The notes: a model not told the origin generated them from the letters alone. Numbered from the stretch's first letter, positions 26,946 through 35,486 are shown. The stretch is DNA of 64,000 nucleotides from CAZSHG01 sp964606695 [NCBI: uncultured bacterium] (GCA_964606695.1 CAZSHG010000008.1:46360-110359); one strand, 5' to 3'. Numbers and translations: made by a program.

Positions 26946-28592
26946 ATGAAAAGAGGAGCTGTTCTATTAATTTTTCTCGCGGCGGTTTGTTTCGGTCAGA
27001 CTCAGTTCACGAAAATGGCCGGAGGAGAAAGCCGTGACGAGGCTAACTCCATGACGCTTACTGCCGACGGCGGCTTCGCGCTCACCGGACGGACATACTC
27101 TTTCGGCGCGGGCTACAGAGACATCATCGTAGCCAAATTCACGTCCGAAGGGGTGGTCGATTGGGCCAAAGTATACGGCGGCGAATATAATGAAGTCGGC
27201 TATTCGATTATCCAAACAAGCGATGGCGGCCTGTTAATCGCAGGCAACTCGGAGAATTTCGGGATGTCGTATAACGGCATGTTCCTGATGAAACTCAGTT
27301 CCACGGGAGTCATCGAATGGGCGAAAGGAGTTTCGGCGTCGTATTACGAATATGGCTACTCGGCTCTGGAAACAGGCGACGGTAGCCATATGATCGCTGG
27401 TAATACCGGAACCCATGGTCCGGGCGGAGACAATTTCTATCTGGCAAGTTTCACATCGGCAGGTGTGCTAAACTGGTTGAAGGCCATCGGTGCTTCTGGC
27501 GATGACGACCTCTCGAAAGCAATTCCCACCTCCGATGGCGGCATAGCCATCGTTGGCTACACGGACAGCTACGGTGCTGGCGGATGGGATATGATCATCG
27601 TCAAATTGAACTCCTCCTTTAATGTCGCTTGGGCTAAAACAATCGGCGGCTCCGGTGAGGATTTCGGTGCCAACATTGTGCAGACATCCGACGGTGGGTT
27701 CGGAATAACGGGCTACACTGACAGCTACGGGGCGGGCGTGAACGATGTCGTAATCGCAAAACTAAGCTCCACTGGCGACCTTGAGTGGGCGGCATCCCTC
27801 GGCGGCACATTAGAAGATTACGGCCACGATATCACTCAAGCCGGCGACGGCGGATTATTGGTTACTGGTTCAACTGAAAGCTATGGCGTTGGTGACGACG
27901 ACGTCATCCTTGCAAAATTTACATCAGCGGGTGCTTTCTCCTGGGCCAACACAGTTGGTAACTATAACGAAGATTGCGGCCAAAGCATAAAGACAACTTC
28001 CGACGGCGGTTGTGCCGTGGCCGGATACAGCAATTTCTATGCAAGCTCATTTGATTTAAGCCTCATCAAATACGATGCCACTGGCGAGAATTGCATGAGC
28101 TCTGCTATATCACCCACAATAGTCGATTTGACAGACAGCCTCACGGTTGCATCAGCCGCTTTTACCGAAGAGGCCGTGTCCCGTCCAATTCTCGATGTAG
28201 GCGATTCGGTGGAGGTCGTTACCGCTACGCTTGCCGACACCATGCTGTGCGATAATATCGGCATCTTCGAGGATAATCGACTGCCGAACGACATGATAAT
28301 CACCGCGCACCCGAACCCGTTCAATTCGGCGGTAACCATCACCGCGCCGGAAGGGGCGGAAATCGAGATTCTCGATGTGAGTGGGCGCCACATTTCTGTC
28401 ATTTCGAGCGAGGGCTTTATGCCCGACGAGAAATCTCCTGCGGATAGGGGAAAGATTTCTCCCTTCGGTCGAAATGACAGCCAAAACAAATTCATCTGGC
28501 AACCGAACGAGAATCTCGGTTCCGGGGTTTATTTAATCCGCATCGAGCAGGATGGGCGGACTTATACGAAGCCTGTGGTTTATGTTAAATAA
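26946..28592 (+). CDS. Secreted beta-propeller-type repeat protein with T9SS sorting domain
   Basis: 548 residues: signal peptide (about 1-17, ending FGQ), then about seven repeats of roughly 55-58 residues with the core TSDGGFAITGYTDSYGAG...IVKLNSS, typical of SBBP/beta-propeller repeats of extracellular proteins, then a C-terminal sorting domain AHPNPFNSAVTI...TKPVVYVK. AAAGGAGC lies 6 nt before the ATG. The sorting domain carries an in-frame palindromic insertion between SGRHI and FIWQP (see 28396). Ligand or enzymatic role unknown; such propellers are usually surface structural or binding parts. Confidence 0.87.
   Translation: MKRGAVLLIFLAAVCFGQTQFTKMAGGESRDEANSMTLTADGGFALTGRTYSFGAGYRDIIVAKFTSEGVVDWAKVYGGEYNEVGYSIIQTSDGGLLIAGNSENFGMSYNGMFLMKLSSTGVIEWAKGVSASYYEYGYSALETGDGSHMIAGNTGTHGPGGDNFYLASFTSAGVLNWLKAIGASGDDDLSKAIPTSDGGIAIVGYTDSYGAGGWDMIIVKLNSSFNVAWAKTIGGSGEDFGANIVQTSDGGFGITGYTDSYGAGVNDVVIAKLSSTGDLEWAASLGGTLEDYGHDITQAGDGGLLVTGSTESYGVGDDDVILAKFTSAGAFSWANTVGNYNEDCGQSIKTTSDGGCAVAGYSNFYASSFDLSLIKYDATGENCMSSAISPTIVDLTDSLTVASAAFTEEAVSRPILDVGDSVEVVTATLADTMLCDNIGIFEDNRLPNDMIITAHPNPFNSAVTITAPEGAEIEILDVSGRHISVISSEGFMPDEKSPADRGKISPFGRNDSQNKFIWQPNENLGSGVYLIRIEQDGRTYTKPVVYVK
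28396..28480. repeat. 85-bp nested palindromic element inside a T9SS sorting domain
   Basis: Outer arms CTGTCATTTCGA (28396-28407) and TCGAAATGACAG (28469-28480) are exact complements, extended by imperfect pairing; inner arms GAGAAATCT (28428-28436) and AGATTTCTC (28453-28461) are also exact. The element is read through in frame as about 28 hydrophilic residues. Its sequence resembles the TCATTTCGAGCGA-type palindromic repeats scattered in many bacterial genomes; that resemblance is from memory, not a search. Confidence 0.8.
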
Positions 28593-28791
28593 TCTAATTA
28601 AACCGAAGCGGGTTATAATCCCCCTTTTCGCGTCCGTCGTTGTGGTTCTGATGCTTCTAAACATGGCTTGAGGCTTCCTAAGGTTCCTCAAGATGGTTTT
28701 GGGGCTGTAGTGCCGCAACCGAGGTGCTCAACTGCTTCTTGTCCAAAGTGAAATCCCACGGAGCGGATTTGTCTTGTTCCGGAGGATTTTG

Positions 28792-29679
28792 TTATTTCCG
28801 ATATGTCCGCCGCCGCGCTTTGGATATAACTATCCCCGCGACTATCAACACCAGTCCTATTATCGTCGTTATTCGGATATCCTCGCCTAAAATTCTGCGG
28901 ATAAAAATCAGCGACAGGAAGGGGCTGAGGTAGATTAGATTCGCTACCTTCGCCGAGTTCTCCGACAGCTTCAGCGCCATCAGCCAGAACACGAAGGTCG
29001 CGCCCATTTCGAAAAAGCCGACGTAAACCGCCGCGCCCAAAGCTTCTGCCGGCACACGGAAATTTGCGCCGGTTATCGCAACCAGCGTGATTATGAATAT
29101 CGTTCCGAAAGCGAAATTGACCGCCAGTTTCACCACCGGATCGGATTTCGAGCGTATGTTTAATATCCAGTAAGACGCCCACAACAGAGCGCTCCCCAGG
29201 CCGAGAGCCACACCGAGCGGGTCGTATTGGATCGACGCGAAACTGCCTCCGGTGGCGATCAATATCACGCCGCAGAAGCCTACTATTATCGAGATGTAGC
29301 CGCGCCATCCGATTTTCTGCCTCAGGAATATCGCGGAGAAGACCACCAGCACGATGCCCCAGCTGTAATTCAGCGGCTGGGCTATCTGCGCGGGCAGGAG
29401 TGAGTAGGATTTGAAGAGCACTATATAATATAGGAAAGGATTCAGCAGGCCCATGAGCGCGGAAGATCCGAAGTCGCGCCATCCGAAACGGCGCAACTGC
29501 GGGAGTTTGCGCCGGGCAAGCGTTATCGCGAACAACGTCGCAGTGGAGACCACCGACGAGTAGAGCAGAAGCTGGAGAAACCCCATGCGTTCGAGGGCCA
29601 GTTTGAACACGGTGGCCACGGTTGACCACATCAGCACCGCCGCGCCGGCGTATAAATAGGCTTTGCCCTGGGTCTTCAT
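28792..29679 (-). CDS. EamA/DMT-family transporter
   Basis: About 295 residues forming ten predicted membrane segments in two EamA repeats (first repeat GAAVLMWSTVATVFKLALE..., second ALGLGSALLWASYWILNI...). Drug/metabolite transporters of this type move amino acids, nucleotides or other small metabolites; the substrate is not readable. The C-terminus is basic. ATG 29679 is supported by the promoter placed 6 nt upstream; the frame continues 24 codons further but there is no support for a longer protein. Monocistronic. Confidence 0.88.
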   Translation of the reverse strand: MKTQGKAYLYAGAAVLMWSTVATVFKLALERMGFLQLLLYSSVVSTATLFAITLARRKLPQLRRFGWRDFGSSALMGLLNPFLYYIVLFKSYSLLPAQIAQPLNYSWGIVLVVFSAIFLRQKIGWRGYISIIVGFCGVILIATGGSFASIQYDPLGVALGLGSALLWASYWILNIRSKSDPVVKLAVNFAFGTIFIITLVAITGANFRVPAEALGAAVYVGFFEMGATFVFWLMALKLSENSAKVANLIYLSPFLSLIFIRRILGEDIRITTIIGLVLIVAGIVISKARRRTYRK

Positions 29680-29685
29680 GGGGGA

Positions 29686-29714
29686 AAGATAGGGGGAATG
29701 GGGCTTTTGCGCAA
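29686..29714 (-). promoter_or_regulatory. Promoter of the EamA transporter gene, leaderless geometry
   Basis: On the minus strand TTGCGC (29714-29709), 17-bp spacer, TATCTT (29691-29686), then 6 nt to the ATG at 29679, with no ribosome site. Confidence 0.55.
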
Positions 29715-29787
29715 CGGGAAAAGAGGGGAGCGGGGGAATTACAAAGTCCAAATCTTAATGGACAAATTAGGCGGGTATTCCAGACTA

Positions 29788-30030
29788 TTATCCAAACAGC
29801 TTTTCGATCAGTTCCGGTTTGCTAATCTGATGGTGTTGAGCAACTTCATTGAGTATCGAGTTCAGGGTGCCAAGTTTCAAAGGCGAATGGGCGGGGATGG
29901 TAATGCTGTGCGTGCCGTTGAGATCGGTTTTTAATCTCATATGGCTACCGGTCTGATGGTCGAGTTCGTAACCGAATTTGGATAGCCTTTTAGTCAGTTC
30001 TACGCCGGAAAGGTCGCGCGGCAATCTCAT
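29788..30030 (-). CDS. hicA: HicA mRNA-interferase toxin
   Basis: 80 residues from ATG 30030. The double-stranded-RNA-binding-like HicA fold is recognised by LSGVELTKRLSKFGYEL, the catalytic histidine in TGSHMRL (His30) and the closing HSPLKLGTLNSILNEV. It cleaves mRNA when free of HicB. The start overlaps the hicB stop by 4 bp. The longer reading (23 extra residues) overlaps hicB and is rejected. The pair sits at the border of the AT-richer restriction-modification patch. Confidence 0.92.
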   Translation of the reverse strand: MRLPRDLSGVELTKRLSKFGYELDHQTGSHMRLKTDLNGTHSITIPAHSPLKLGTLNSILNEVAQHHQISKPELIEKLFG

Positions 30031-30251
30031 ACAGTCACTACCTCGTCGCGGACGTAGTGAAGCCGAACGATCCGCTGTTTGACGTCGTCGAAATGGCAAC
30101 GAACGGCGTCGGCGACCATTTCTCGCAATTCCTCGATAGTTTCACCCTGCGTGAATATCGGCAGACCCAGCGCCCTGGCGTTGTATCCACCCTCTACGTC
30201 CTCCTCGACGAGGAAGACTATTTCGTTCTGGTCATTTTTATTCTCACTCAT
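30027..30251 (-). CDS. hicB: HicB-family antitoxin
   Basis: 74 residues with the partial RNase H-like HicB fold: IVFLVEEDVEGGYNARALGLPIFTQGETIEELREMVADAV. It neutralises HicA by binding it. There is no C-terminal DNA-binding domain, so autoregulation would need another factor, unlike the longer HicB proteins. Antitoxin-first gene order with translational coupling. GAGG lies 7 nt before the ATG. Confidence 0.9.
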   Translation of the reverse strand: MSENKNDQNEIVFLVEEDVEGGYNARALGLPIFTQGETIEELREMVADAVRCHFDDVKQRIVRLHYVRDEVVTV

Positions 30252-30611
30252 TAGAACCTCGCTTTAAAAGGCGGAAACAAATCGCCTATCCGCTACCAAA
30301 TATACTCTATATGGCGAAAATTGCAATTTCTTTCTTGCGTCGGCTGGGCTCTCGGGGGCTTCGGCTATATTTTCTGAAAACTCGGCTGGCCTCTCGGAAG
30401 ACTCGGTTTGCTTATCGGGAAAGACGGGTTGAGTTTTTGAAGGTTCGGCGGGAAGGCATAAGGATACTCTCTTAACATCAATCAAAATGTATATAAACAC
30501 CAATCTTGTTCCGTGCAAGCATATAGGCTAATGATTCTTCTCGATCTGAAAGGAATACAATGTTGCATTTTTTCCCTCAAACACTCTGTTTTCTTTTAGA
30601 AGACGCGCTTA
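30252..30611. other. 360-base gap between hicB and the restriction enzyme gene
   Basis: It holds the hicBA leader (30252-30330), a block of 21-bp tandem repeats (30331-30456, listed separately) and an AT-rich remainder in which I see no gene or terminator. A minus-strand open frame of 84 codons spans the repeats, but it begins without a ribosome site and its sequence is only the repeat heptads. Confidence 0.6.
30331..30456. repeat. Six contiguous 21-bp degenerate tandem repeats
   Basis: Units start at 30331, 30352, 30373, 30394, 30415 and 30436; a rough consensus is TCGGAAGACTCGGCTGGCCT(C). Because 21 is divisible by three, all six frames over the block show seven-residue periodicity, for example PAEPSKT, QPVFPDK, QTESSER, PAEFSEN on the minus strand. 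Confidence 0.75.
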
Positions 30612-31511
30612 TCACCCGAACAACTCCCAAATATCGTCGCAGAAGAAACGGTCTATTGTCTTGATTTGTTGCTTCAGTAATTCATCCGACATCATGTTCG
30701 GTCGGATATCGCAGTAATAAACTCCATCCAGGGGGTTCAGCTTAATCGTGTAGCCTTTGAAGTGGCCGGAGAGGAATGTCGCATTAATCCCATATTCGTT
30801 TTCCTTTCTTGTTCTCTTTCTCTGAACATCGTTTAAGAAGATAGCAATATGCGGCAAAGCTGTATCGGTCAATTTACAGTAGAGGAACTTATCCAGGAAT
30901 ATCTTGTCGATTCTGTCTTTACTCGTTGTTTTCACAGAACCGAAACCAGTAATCTCATCTTCCTTTTTGAAAATTAAATCATGCTGGTAACTCATTTTAC
31001 TTAGGACTTTCGAACCATGTCTAATCGGTATCTGGACTGTTCCCGTTTCACATTCGACACCTACTTCACGAATCAATAACCTGATAAATTGCTCGAAATA
31101 ATCCCCGGCAAGTTTCCTAGCAGTATTCGACCTCCCGGCTTTCAGCGAATCCAGTGTAGCGCCGATAGCTTGAGGTATTGTATATGTGGCCTTGACAATC
31201 AATTCTCTATTCTTCTTTGAATCTCCTTTGAGGCTTCTCAGGCGGTGTATTATTTTAGGAAACTCTTTAGATAACTTCTCTTCGTCTTCAATAGTATAAA
31301 TTAGGTTCGAATTGATAGGTCGTGAGATGTTGTAATTCCCGTTTTTCTTAAATTGCCAAAAGCGGTAATGATTCTCGTTTTGCGATACGATTGTCGCCTG
31401 GAATCCGTTTTTTGCGAATTCCAGAAAATTAAGGCTAAAGTCAATGAAGTTTTGAAGTGAATTGAAATTGTTTTTGTCAGTAACGATTTTCTTCAGTTGC
31501 GCCAGATTCAT
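30612..31511 (-). CDS. Type II restriction endonuclease (PD-(D/E)XK-like, specificity unknown)
   Basis: 299 residues, cytoplasmic. The call rests mainly on the 4-bp overlap with a DNA methyltransferase gene. Within the protein a nuclease-like core can be proposed: GDYFEQFIR (Glu140), SYQHDLIF (Asp178), then GFGSVKTTSKDR, where Ser192-Val193-Lys194 takes the (D/E)XK place with a serine instead of an acid. The VKTTSKDR stretch is typical of type II enzymes. A+T content and codon use differ from the flanking housekeeping genes, consistent with transfer. The recognition site cannot be read. Confidence 0.75.
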   Translation of the reverse strand: MNLAQLKKIVTDKNNFNSLQNFIDFSLNFLEFAKNGFQATIVSQNENHYRFWQFKKNGNYNISRPINSNLIYTIEDEEKLSKEFPKIIHRLRSLKGDSKKNRELIVKATYTIPQAIGATLDSLKAGRSNTARKLAGDYFEQFIRLLIREVGVECETGTVQIPIRHGSKVLSKMSYQHDLIFKKEDEITGFGSVKTTSKDRIDKIFLDKFLYCKLTDTALPHIAIFLNDVQRKRTRKENEYGINATFLSGHFKGYTIKLNPLDGVYYCDIRPNMMSDELLKQQIKTIDRFFCDDIWELFG

Positions 31512-32452
31512 CTGATAGACTCTCTTCGTTGCATGTTATTCCTATCGAACTCGATCCATTCCTCGATGGTCATCCTTCTAACGTTTTCAAGTCGTTTGAT
31601 CGCCCAGTTATTGTATTCTTCGCTCAAATCGCAACCTGCCCATTTACGATTGAGCTGTTCTGCAACAACTAAAGTCGTTCCTGACCCGGAAAACGGATCA
31701 ATGACAAAATCGCCTTCATTTGAGGATGATAAGACTATTCGTCTTATTAGTTCTTCTGGCTTCTGGGTAGGATGAGGTGTTTTTTCGCCCATGCCGTTAC
31801 ATGTCGTGGGGATTTCTATAACGTCTTTAGGCTTTGCACCTTTTGGGTTCGGGGTCCATGCTGAACGCTTCTTTCCATTCCCAAAATTGCTCGATTCGGC
31901 TTGTGGGTGGGAGGGGTATTTAAGGGTATGGTTTCCATAGGGAATTCTTATATCGTCGATGTTCAATTTGAACGAAGAAGTCTTCCTTAAATGGATAATA
32001 CTCTCGTGGGATCGTCCCCAATCGTTTCCGAGGTTGGCCTTATTCCTATAGTGCCATATCAACCAGCGACAGGATTTGAAAAACCTTGATGCGGGATGTT
32101 TTAAATCAGCAAGGATTTCGGAAAAGCCACAAATGAACAAAGTCCCTTGTGGTTTTAGGACTCTGGATGCTTCTTTTATCCACTTTATCGACCATAGGAT
32201 GTAATCCTCCTGGCTCTCGAAGTTATCCCAATTAGCTTTGTTAATATTATAAGGTGGGTCGGCGAAGACTAAATCGACAGATTCAGTGTCGAGTGTTCTG
32301 AGCCATTCAATCGTATCTCCTTGAAAAAGCTCTCCGTTAGGGTGTTTGTATTGAAGTCTAATCCCGCTCTTACGTGGTTGAATTTCAATTCTTTTCCCGA
32401 CTCTGACTAACTCTTCAAATACTGGTAATTCTATGTTTTTATCTGCAGTCAT
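31508..32452 (-). CDS. Type II DNA methyltransferase, beta class (N6-adenine/N4-cytosine)
   Basis: 314 residues. The catalytic motif DPPY (65-68) precedes the AdoMet motif DPFSGSGTT near the C-terminus, which is the beta-class order; DPPY favours N6-adenine, though N4-cytosine is not excluded. The middle (about 130-220) would be the target-recognition region. It protects the host DNA against the endonuclease encoded immediately downstream. The start is preceded by a promoter with leaderless geometry, so methyltransferase would be made first and by a different initiation route. Confidence 0.9.
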   Translation of the reverse strand: MTADKNIELPVFEELVRVGKRIEIQPRKSGIRLQYKHPNGELFQGDTIEWLRTLDTESVDLVFADPPYNINKANWDNFESQEDYILWSIKWIKEASRVLKPQGTLFICGFSEILADLKHPASRFFKSCRWLIWHYRNKANLGNDWGRSHESIIHLRKTSSFKLNIDDIRIPYGNHTLKYPSHPQAESSNFGNGKKRSAWTPNPKGAKPKDVIEIPTTCNGMGEKTPHPTQKPEELIRRIVLSSSNEGDFVIDPFSGSGTTLVVAEQLNRKWAGCDLSEEYNNWAIKRLENVRRMTIEEWIEFDRNNMQRRESIR

Positions 32453-32460
32453 TTGTTAGA

Positions 32461-32489
32461 AAGTTATTTTTCCTTAGCATCTATGTCAA
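32461..32489 (-). promoter_or_regulatory. Promoter of the restriction-modification operon, leaderless geometry
   Basis: On the minus strand TTGACA (32489-32484), 17-bp spacer, TAACTT (32466-32461), then 8 nt to the ATG at 32452, with no ribosome site. Just upstream TGTCG-AA-CGACA (32509-32520) is a small palindrome that could be an operator or modification site. Confidence 0.6.
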
Positions 32490-32562
32490 GCCCTTTCTTG
32501 TCTATGTTTGTCGAACGACACTTTTTTTTCTCCACTTTTAGCCTACAACCCCGCTTCTCCCA

Positions 32563-32591
32563 TTGACAACCCCTCACCCAGTCCCTATATT
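32563..32591 (+). promoter_or_regulatory. Promoter of gltX
   Basis: TTGACA (32563-32568), 17-bp spacer, TATATT (32586-32591). The start point would be about 32598, leaving a leader of about 17 nt containing AAGGAGG. Confidence 0.8.
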
Positions 32592-32614
32592 TCGCGGTCA
32601 AGGAGGTTATGATT

Positions 32615-34099
32615 ATGAGTGTTAGAGTTAGATTTGCGCCATCGCCGACCGGAATGCCCCATGTGGGCGTCATTCGCACAGCAATCTTCGACTGGTTGCT
32701 GGCGAGGCATTATAACGGCCAGTTCGTCCTGCGTATCGAGGACACCGACCGCACCCGATTCGTCGAGGGCGCGGTGGACAACATAGTCGAGGCGCTACGA
32801 TGGCTGGGCATGGACATCGACGAAGGCCCAGACCCGATAGGCGGGCAATATGGACCCTATTTCCAGAGTCAGCGTTTGGATTTATACTACCGGTATGTCG
32901 ATTACCTCATCGAGAAGGGGTTCGCTTATTGGTGCGACTGTTCGACCGAGCGGCTGGCGGAGCTTCGCGAAGAGCAGGCACAGCGCAAGGTGAACATCGG
33001 CTACGACGGCAATTGCCGGGAACGCGGCCTCTCCGGTTCGCCCGGCGACGGCGTCCATGTCCTGCGGTTCAAAATTCCCCGATCGGGCACTACCACTTTC
33101 CACGACGAGCTTCGCGGCGATATCACCGTGCAGAATTCCGACCTGGACGACCTCGTCCTGATAAAGCGCGACGGCTTCCCGACCTATCATTTCGCGTCGG
33201 TCATAGACGACCATCACATGGCGATTTCCCACGTCTTCCGCGGGGAGGAGTGGATTTCGTCCGCGCCCAAACATAAGCTCATCTACGACGCGCTGGAAAT
33301 CGAGCCGCCGAAATTCGTGCACGTGCCGGTTATACTCGGCCCCGACAAGAAGAAGCTTTCCAAGCGTCACGGGTCTGCGAACGTCCTCGAATACCGCGAT
33401 ATGGGGTATCTGCCGGAAGCGCTTTTCAACTTCCTCGCCCTGATAGGCTGGAACCCCGGCAACGACGAGGAAATTTTGTCCCGCGAGGAAATCATCGAAC
33501 GGTTCACATTGGATAGGATAAACGCCTCCCCCGGCGTTTTCGACATCGAGAAACTGGACTGGATGAACGGGGAGTATATCCGTCAAATGTCGGTCGAGGA
33601 GCTTGCGGAAAGACTCTCTCCAATGATGGTCGAATGGGGCTGGATCGACGGCGATTATCAGCCGTGGGGGAAAGATTATGTCCGCACTGCAGTCGAACTG
33701 ATGCAGGAGCGGTTGAAAAAACTGCCCGATATGCGCGATGGCGGCGCGTTCTTCTTCGAGGAGCCTGCGGAATACGATCCGAAGGGCGTCAAGAAGCGTT
33801 TCAAGGGAGAAAACCTTATTGAGCGTATGCGCACGACTTCTGTGGCGCTGGCCGAATGCGAATGGACTCATGACGGCATCGAGGGCGCAATCCGCGACAC
33901 AGCGGAGAAACTGGACTGCGGCGCGGGGAAGATTATTCATCCCGTGCGTCTTTCGGTCAGCGGCATGACAGGCGGGCCGAGTTTGTTCGAGATGCTTCTG
34001 CTAATCGGCAGAGAGCGGGTAGTCAAGCGTATCGAACGGGCAATCGAGTGGCTGGAAGCCGGCGGCAAGGAGAAACTTCTCGCCGAAAAGGGCATCTAA
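32615..34099 (+). CDS. gltX: Glutamyl-tRNA synthetase
   Basis: Class I synthetase, 494 residues, charging tRNA-Glu (and possibly tRNA-Gln if the Gat pathway is used). The HIGH-like motif is in FAPSPTGMPHVGVIRTAIF, RIEDTDRTR follows, a zinc-type CDC pair is at WCDCSTE, and the KMSKS equivalent is KKLSKRHGS. The C-terminal anticodon domain starts near 330. ATG 32615 is chosen since AGGAGG is 8 nt upstream; the ATG two codons earlier is only 2 nt from it. The stop overlaps the convergent MBL-rhodanese gene by 4 bp. Confidence 0.96.
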   Translation: MSVRVRFAPSPTGMPHVGVIRTAIFDWLLARHYNGQFVLRIEDTDRTRFVEGAVDNIVEALRWLGMDIDEGPDPIGGQYGPYFQSQRLDLYYRYVDYLIEKGFAYWCDCSTERLAELREEQAQRKVNIGYDGNCRERGLSGSPGDGVHVLRFKIPRSGTTTFHDELRGDITVQNSDLDDLVLIKRDGFPTYHFASVIDDHHMAISHVFRGEEWISSAPKHKLIYDALEIEPPKFVHVPVILGPDKKKLSKRHGSANVLEYRDMGYLPEALFNFLALIGWNPGNDEEILSREEIIERFTLDRINASPGVFDIEKLDWMNGEYIRQMSVEELAERLSPMMVEWGWIDGDYQPWGKDYVRTAVELMQERLKKLPDMRDGGAFFFEEPAEYDPKGVKKRFKGENLIERMRTTSVALAECEWTHDGIEGAIRDTAEKLDCGAGKIIHPVRLSVSGMTGGPSLFEMLLLIGRERVVKRIERAIEWLEAGGKEKLLAEKGI

Positions 34100-35460
34100 A
34101 GCTCGATCTCGCAGGTGCCGGATTTCCATCCAGACAGGCCACCCAGAACCACTGTAAGTTCGTTATATCCCGCGTTCGCCAGGATACTGGCGCCGATCAT
34201 CGAACGCATGCCGCTACCGCAGAATACGAATACGCGCGAGTTTCGCGGCACCTCGTCGATTCGACCGAGGAGCTGTGTGATATGGATATTAACCGCGTCG
34301 GGAATTCGTCCGGCGCTCTCGATTTCCCTCTTTGGGCGGACGTCCAGGATGAACGGCTCCTCGCCGCTGTCGAGAATGTCGCATAATCTCTGCACGTTCA
34401 CCGTGTCGATCGATCTGCTGAATCTTCCAGACATATGCCACGATAGCATGCCCTTGTTCAGCACACCTGCTATATTGTCGTAACCGATTCGATAGAGTTG
34501 CGCGATAATCTCCGTCGGTGCCTCCGAATCCGCCACCAGTAATAGCGGGCGGTCGTATGACAGGAACCATCCCGCGAAACTGGAAAGTATCCCGCTCCAG
34601 ATCGATATCGAACCGGGGACGTGCGCGGAGGCGTAAGCCTGTTCGCTTCGAACGTCCAGCACCTGCGCACCGTCTTTCATCAGCTTCTCGAATTTGCCGG
34701 GCATAAGCGGCGGAGGGGTCGGGAAGACGTCTTCAGGCGAGAATTCCTTCAGGTTCAATTCCTCCATCTTGCGGAAATAGGGCGGTCGTTCGTGTTCGAC
34801 TCCTACCTTCGCCACAAAATCCTCGCGATTAGTCAACTGAAGTTTCGAATTATGCTTTCGTTCGAGGCCTATGGTGGTGAAGACCTTCTGCGCAATTTCG
34901 CTTCCGCATACCGAACCAGCGCCATGTCCGGGGCAGACGATAATCTCGTCGTTGAGAGATAGCAGTTTTTCGAAGATGCTCTCGTATTGATAATTCGCCA
35001 TATCGTCGATGAGTTCAACACCGGGCAAATCCACCCTGCCGACGTCGCCGGCGAAAAGGGTGTCGCCGGTGAAAACTATCCACGGCCTGCCTTTGTGGTC
35101 GTGGAGGAGATAACTGAAGCTTCCCGGCGTGTGTCCGGGGGTTGCCATAGCTTTTACCTTCAACCCGCCTAATTTGAACTCCTGCCCATCCTCGACTGCT
35201 TTCTCGTAGCGGTAATCCAGTTCGCCGTCGGCGTGAAAAATCTGGGCACCGGTGTGTTCGGCTAATCCGACCGATCCGATGACGTAATCCTCGTTTCGGT
35301 GCGTTTCCAGGATGTATTTTATTCGAAAGCCGCCCTCGTGCGCCTCACGGATATACACATCGTAATCCCGCCGCGGGTCGATAATTACAGCCTCGCCGGA
35401 ATCGCCTATAATATAGGAATAGTGGGCGAGCCCCTCCGACTCGATTCGTTTAAATATCAT
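34096..35460 (-). CDS. Persulfide dioxygenase-like MBL domain fused to two rhodanese domains
   Basis: 454 residues in the order MBL domain (1 to about 240), rhodanese-1 (about 255-340), rhodanese-2 (about 360-454). The family (ETHE1/CstB-like) oxidises glutathione or other persulfides and transfers sulfur. The first metal motif reads THRNEDYVIG: His54 is kept, but the second His is Asn56 and the final His is Tyr59. Since ETHE1 enzymes use a single iron held by the first His, PGHTPGS and the later Asp (GDTLFAGD), activity remains possible. Rhodanese-1 lacks a cysteine (VADSEAP); rhodanese-2 has the active loop FCGSGMRS. A sulfurtransferase gene lies 26 bp upstream. Confidence 0.85.
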   Translation of the reverse strand: MIFKRIESEGLAHYSYIIGDSGEAVIIDPRRDYDVYIREAHEGGFRIKYILETHRNEDYVIGSVGLAEHTGAQIFHADGELDYRYEKAVEDGQEFKLGGLKVKAMATPGHTPGSFSYLLHDHKGRPWIVFTGDTLFAGDVGRVDLPGVELIDDMANYQYESIFEKLLSLNDEIIVCPGHGAGSVCGSEIAQKVFTTIGLERKHNSKLQLTNREDFVAKVGVEHERPPYFRKMEELNLKEFSPEDVFPTPPPLMPGKFEKLMKDGAQVLDVRSEQAYASAHVPGSISIWSGILSSFAGWFLSYDRPLLLVADSEAPTEIIAQLYRIGYDNIAGVLNKGMLSWHMSGRFSRSIDTVNVQRLCDILDSGEEPFILDVRPKREIESAGRIPDAVNIHITQLLGRIDEVPRNSRVFVFCGSGMRSMIGASILANAGYNELTVVLGGLSGWKSGTCEIEL

Positions 35461-35486
35461 TGTTTCCTTTCGTCAATCGAATTGGA

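Noticed and set aside
28640-28760. Possible fourth 21-bp array
   Set aside because: Units align poorly and need indels; not distinguishable from chance by eye.
28688-29629. 313-codon frame overlapping the EamA gene in another frame
   Set aside because: The EamA frame has ten membrane segments and a promoter at its start; this one is arginine- and proline-rich with no recognisable content.
32882-33940. 352-codon open frame antisense to gltX
   Set aside because: gltX is certain from its motifs; the antisense frame is an artefact of codon bias and has no ribosome site or family motif.
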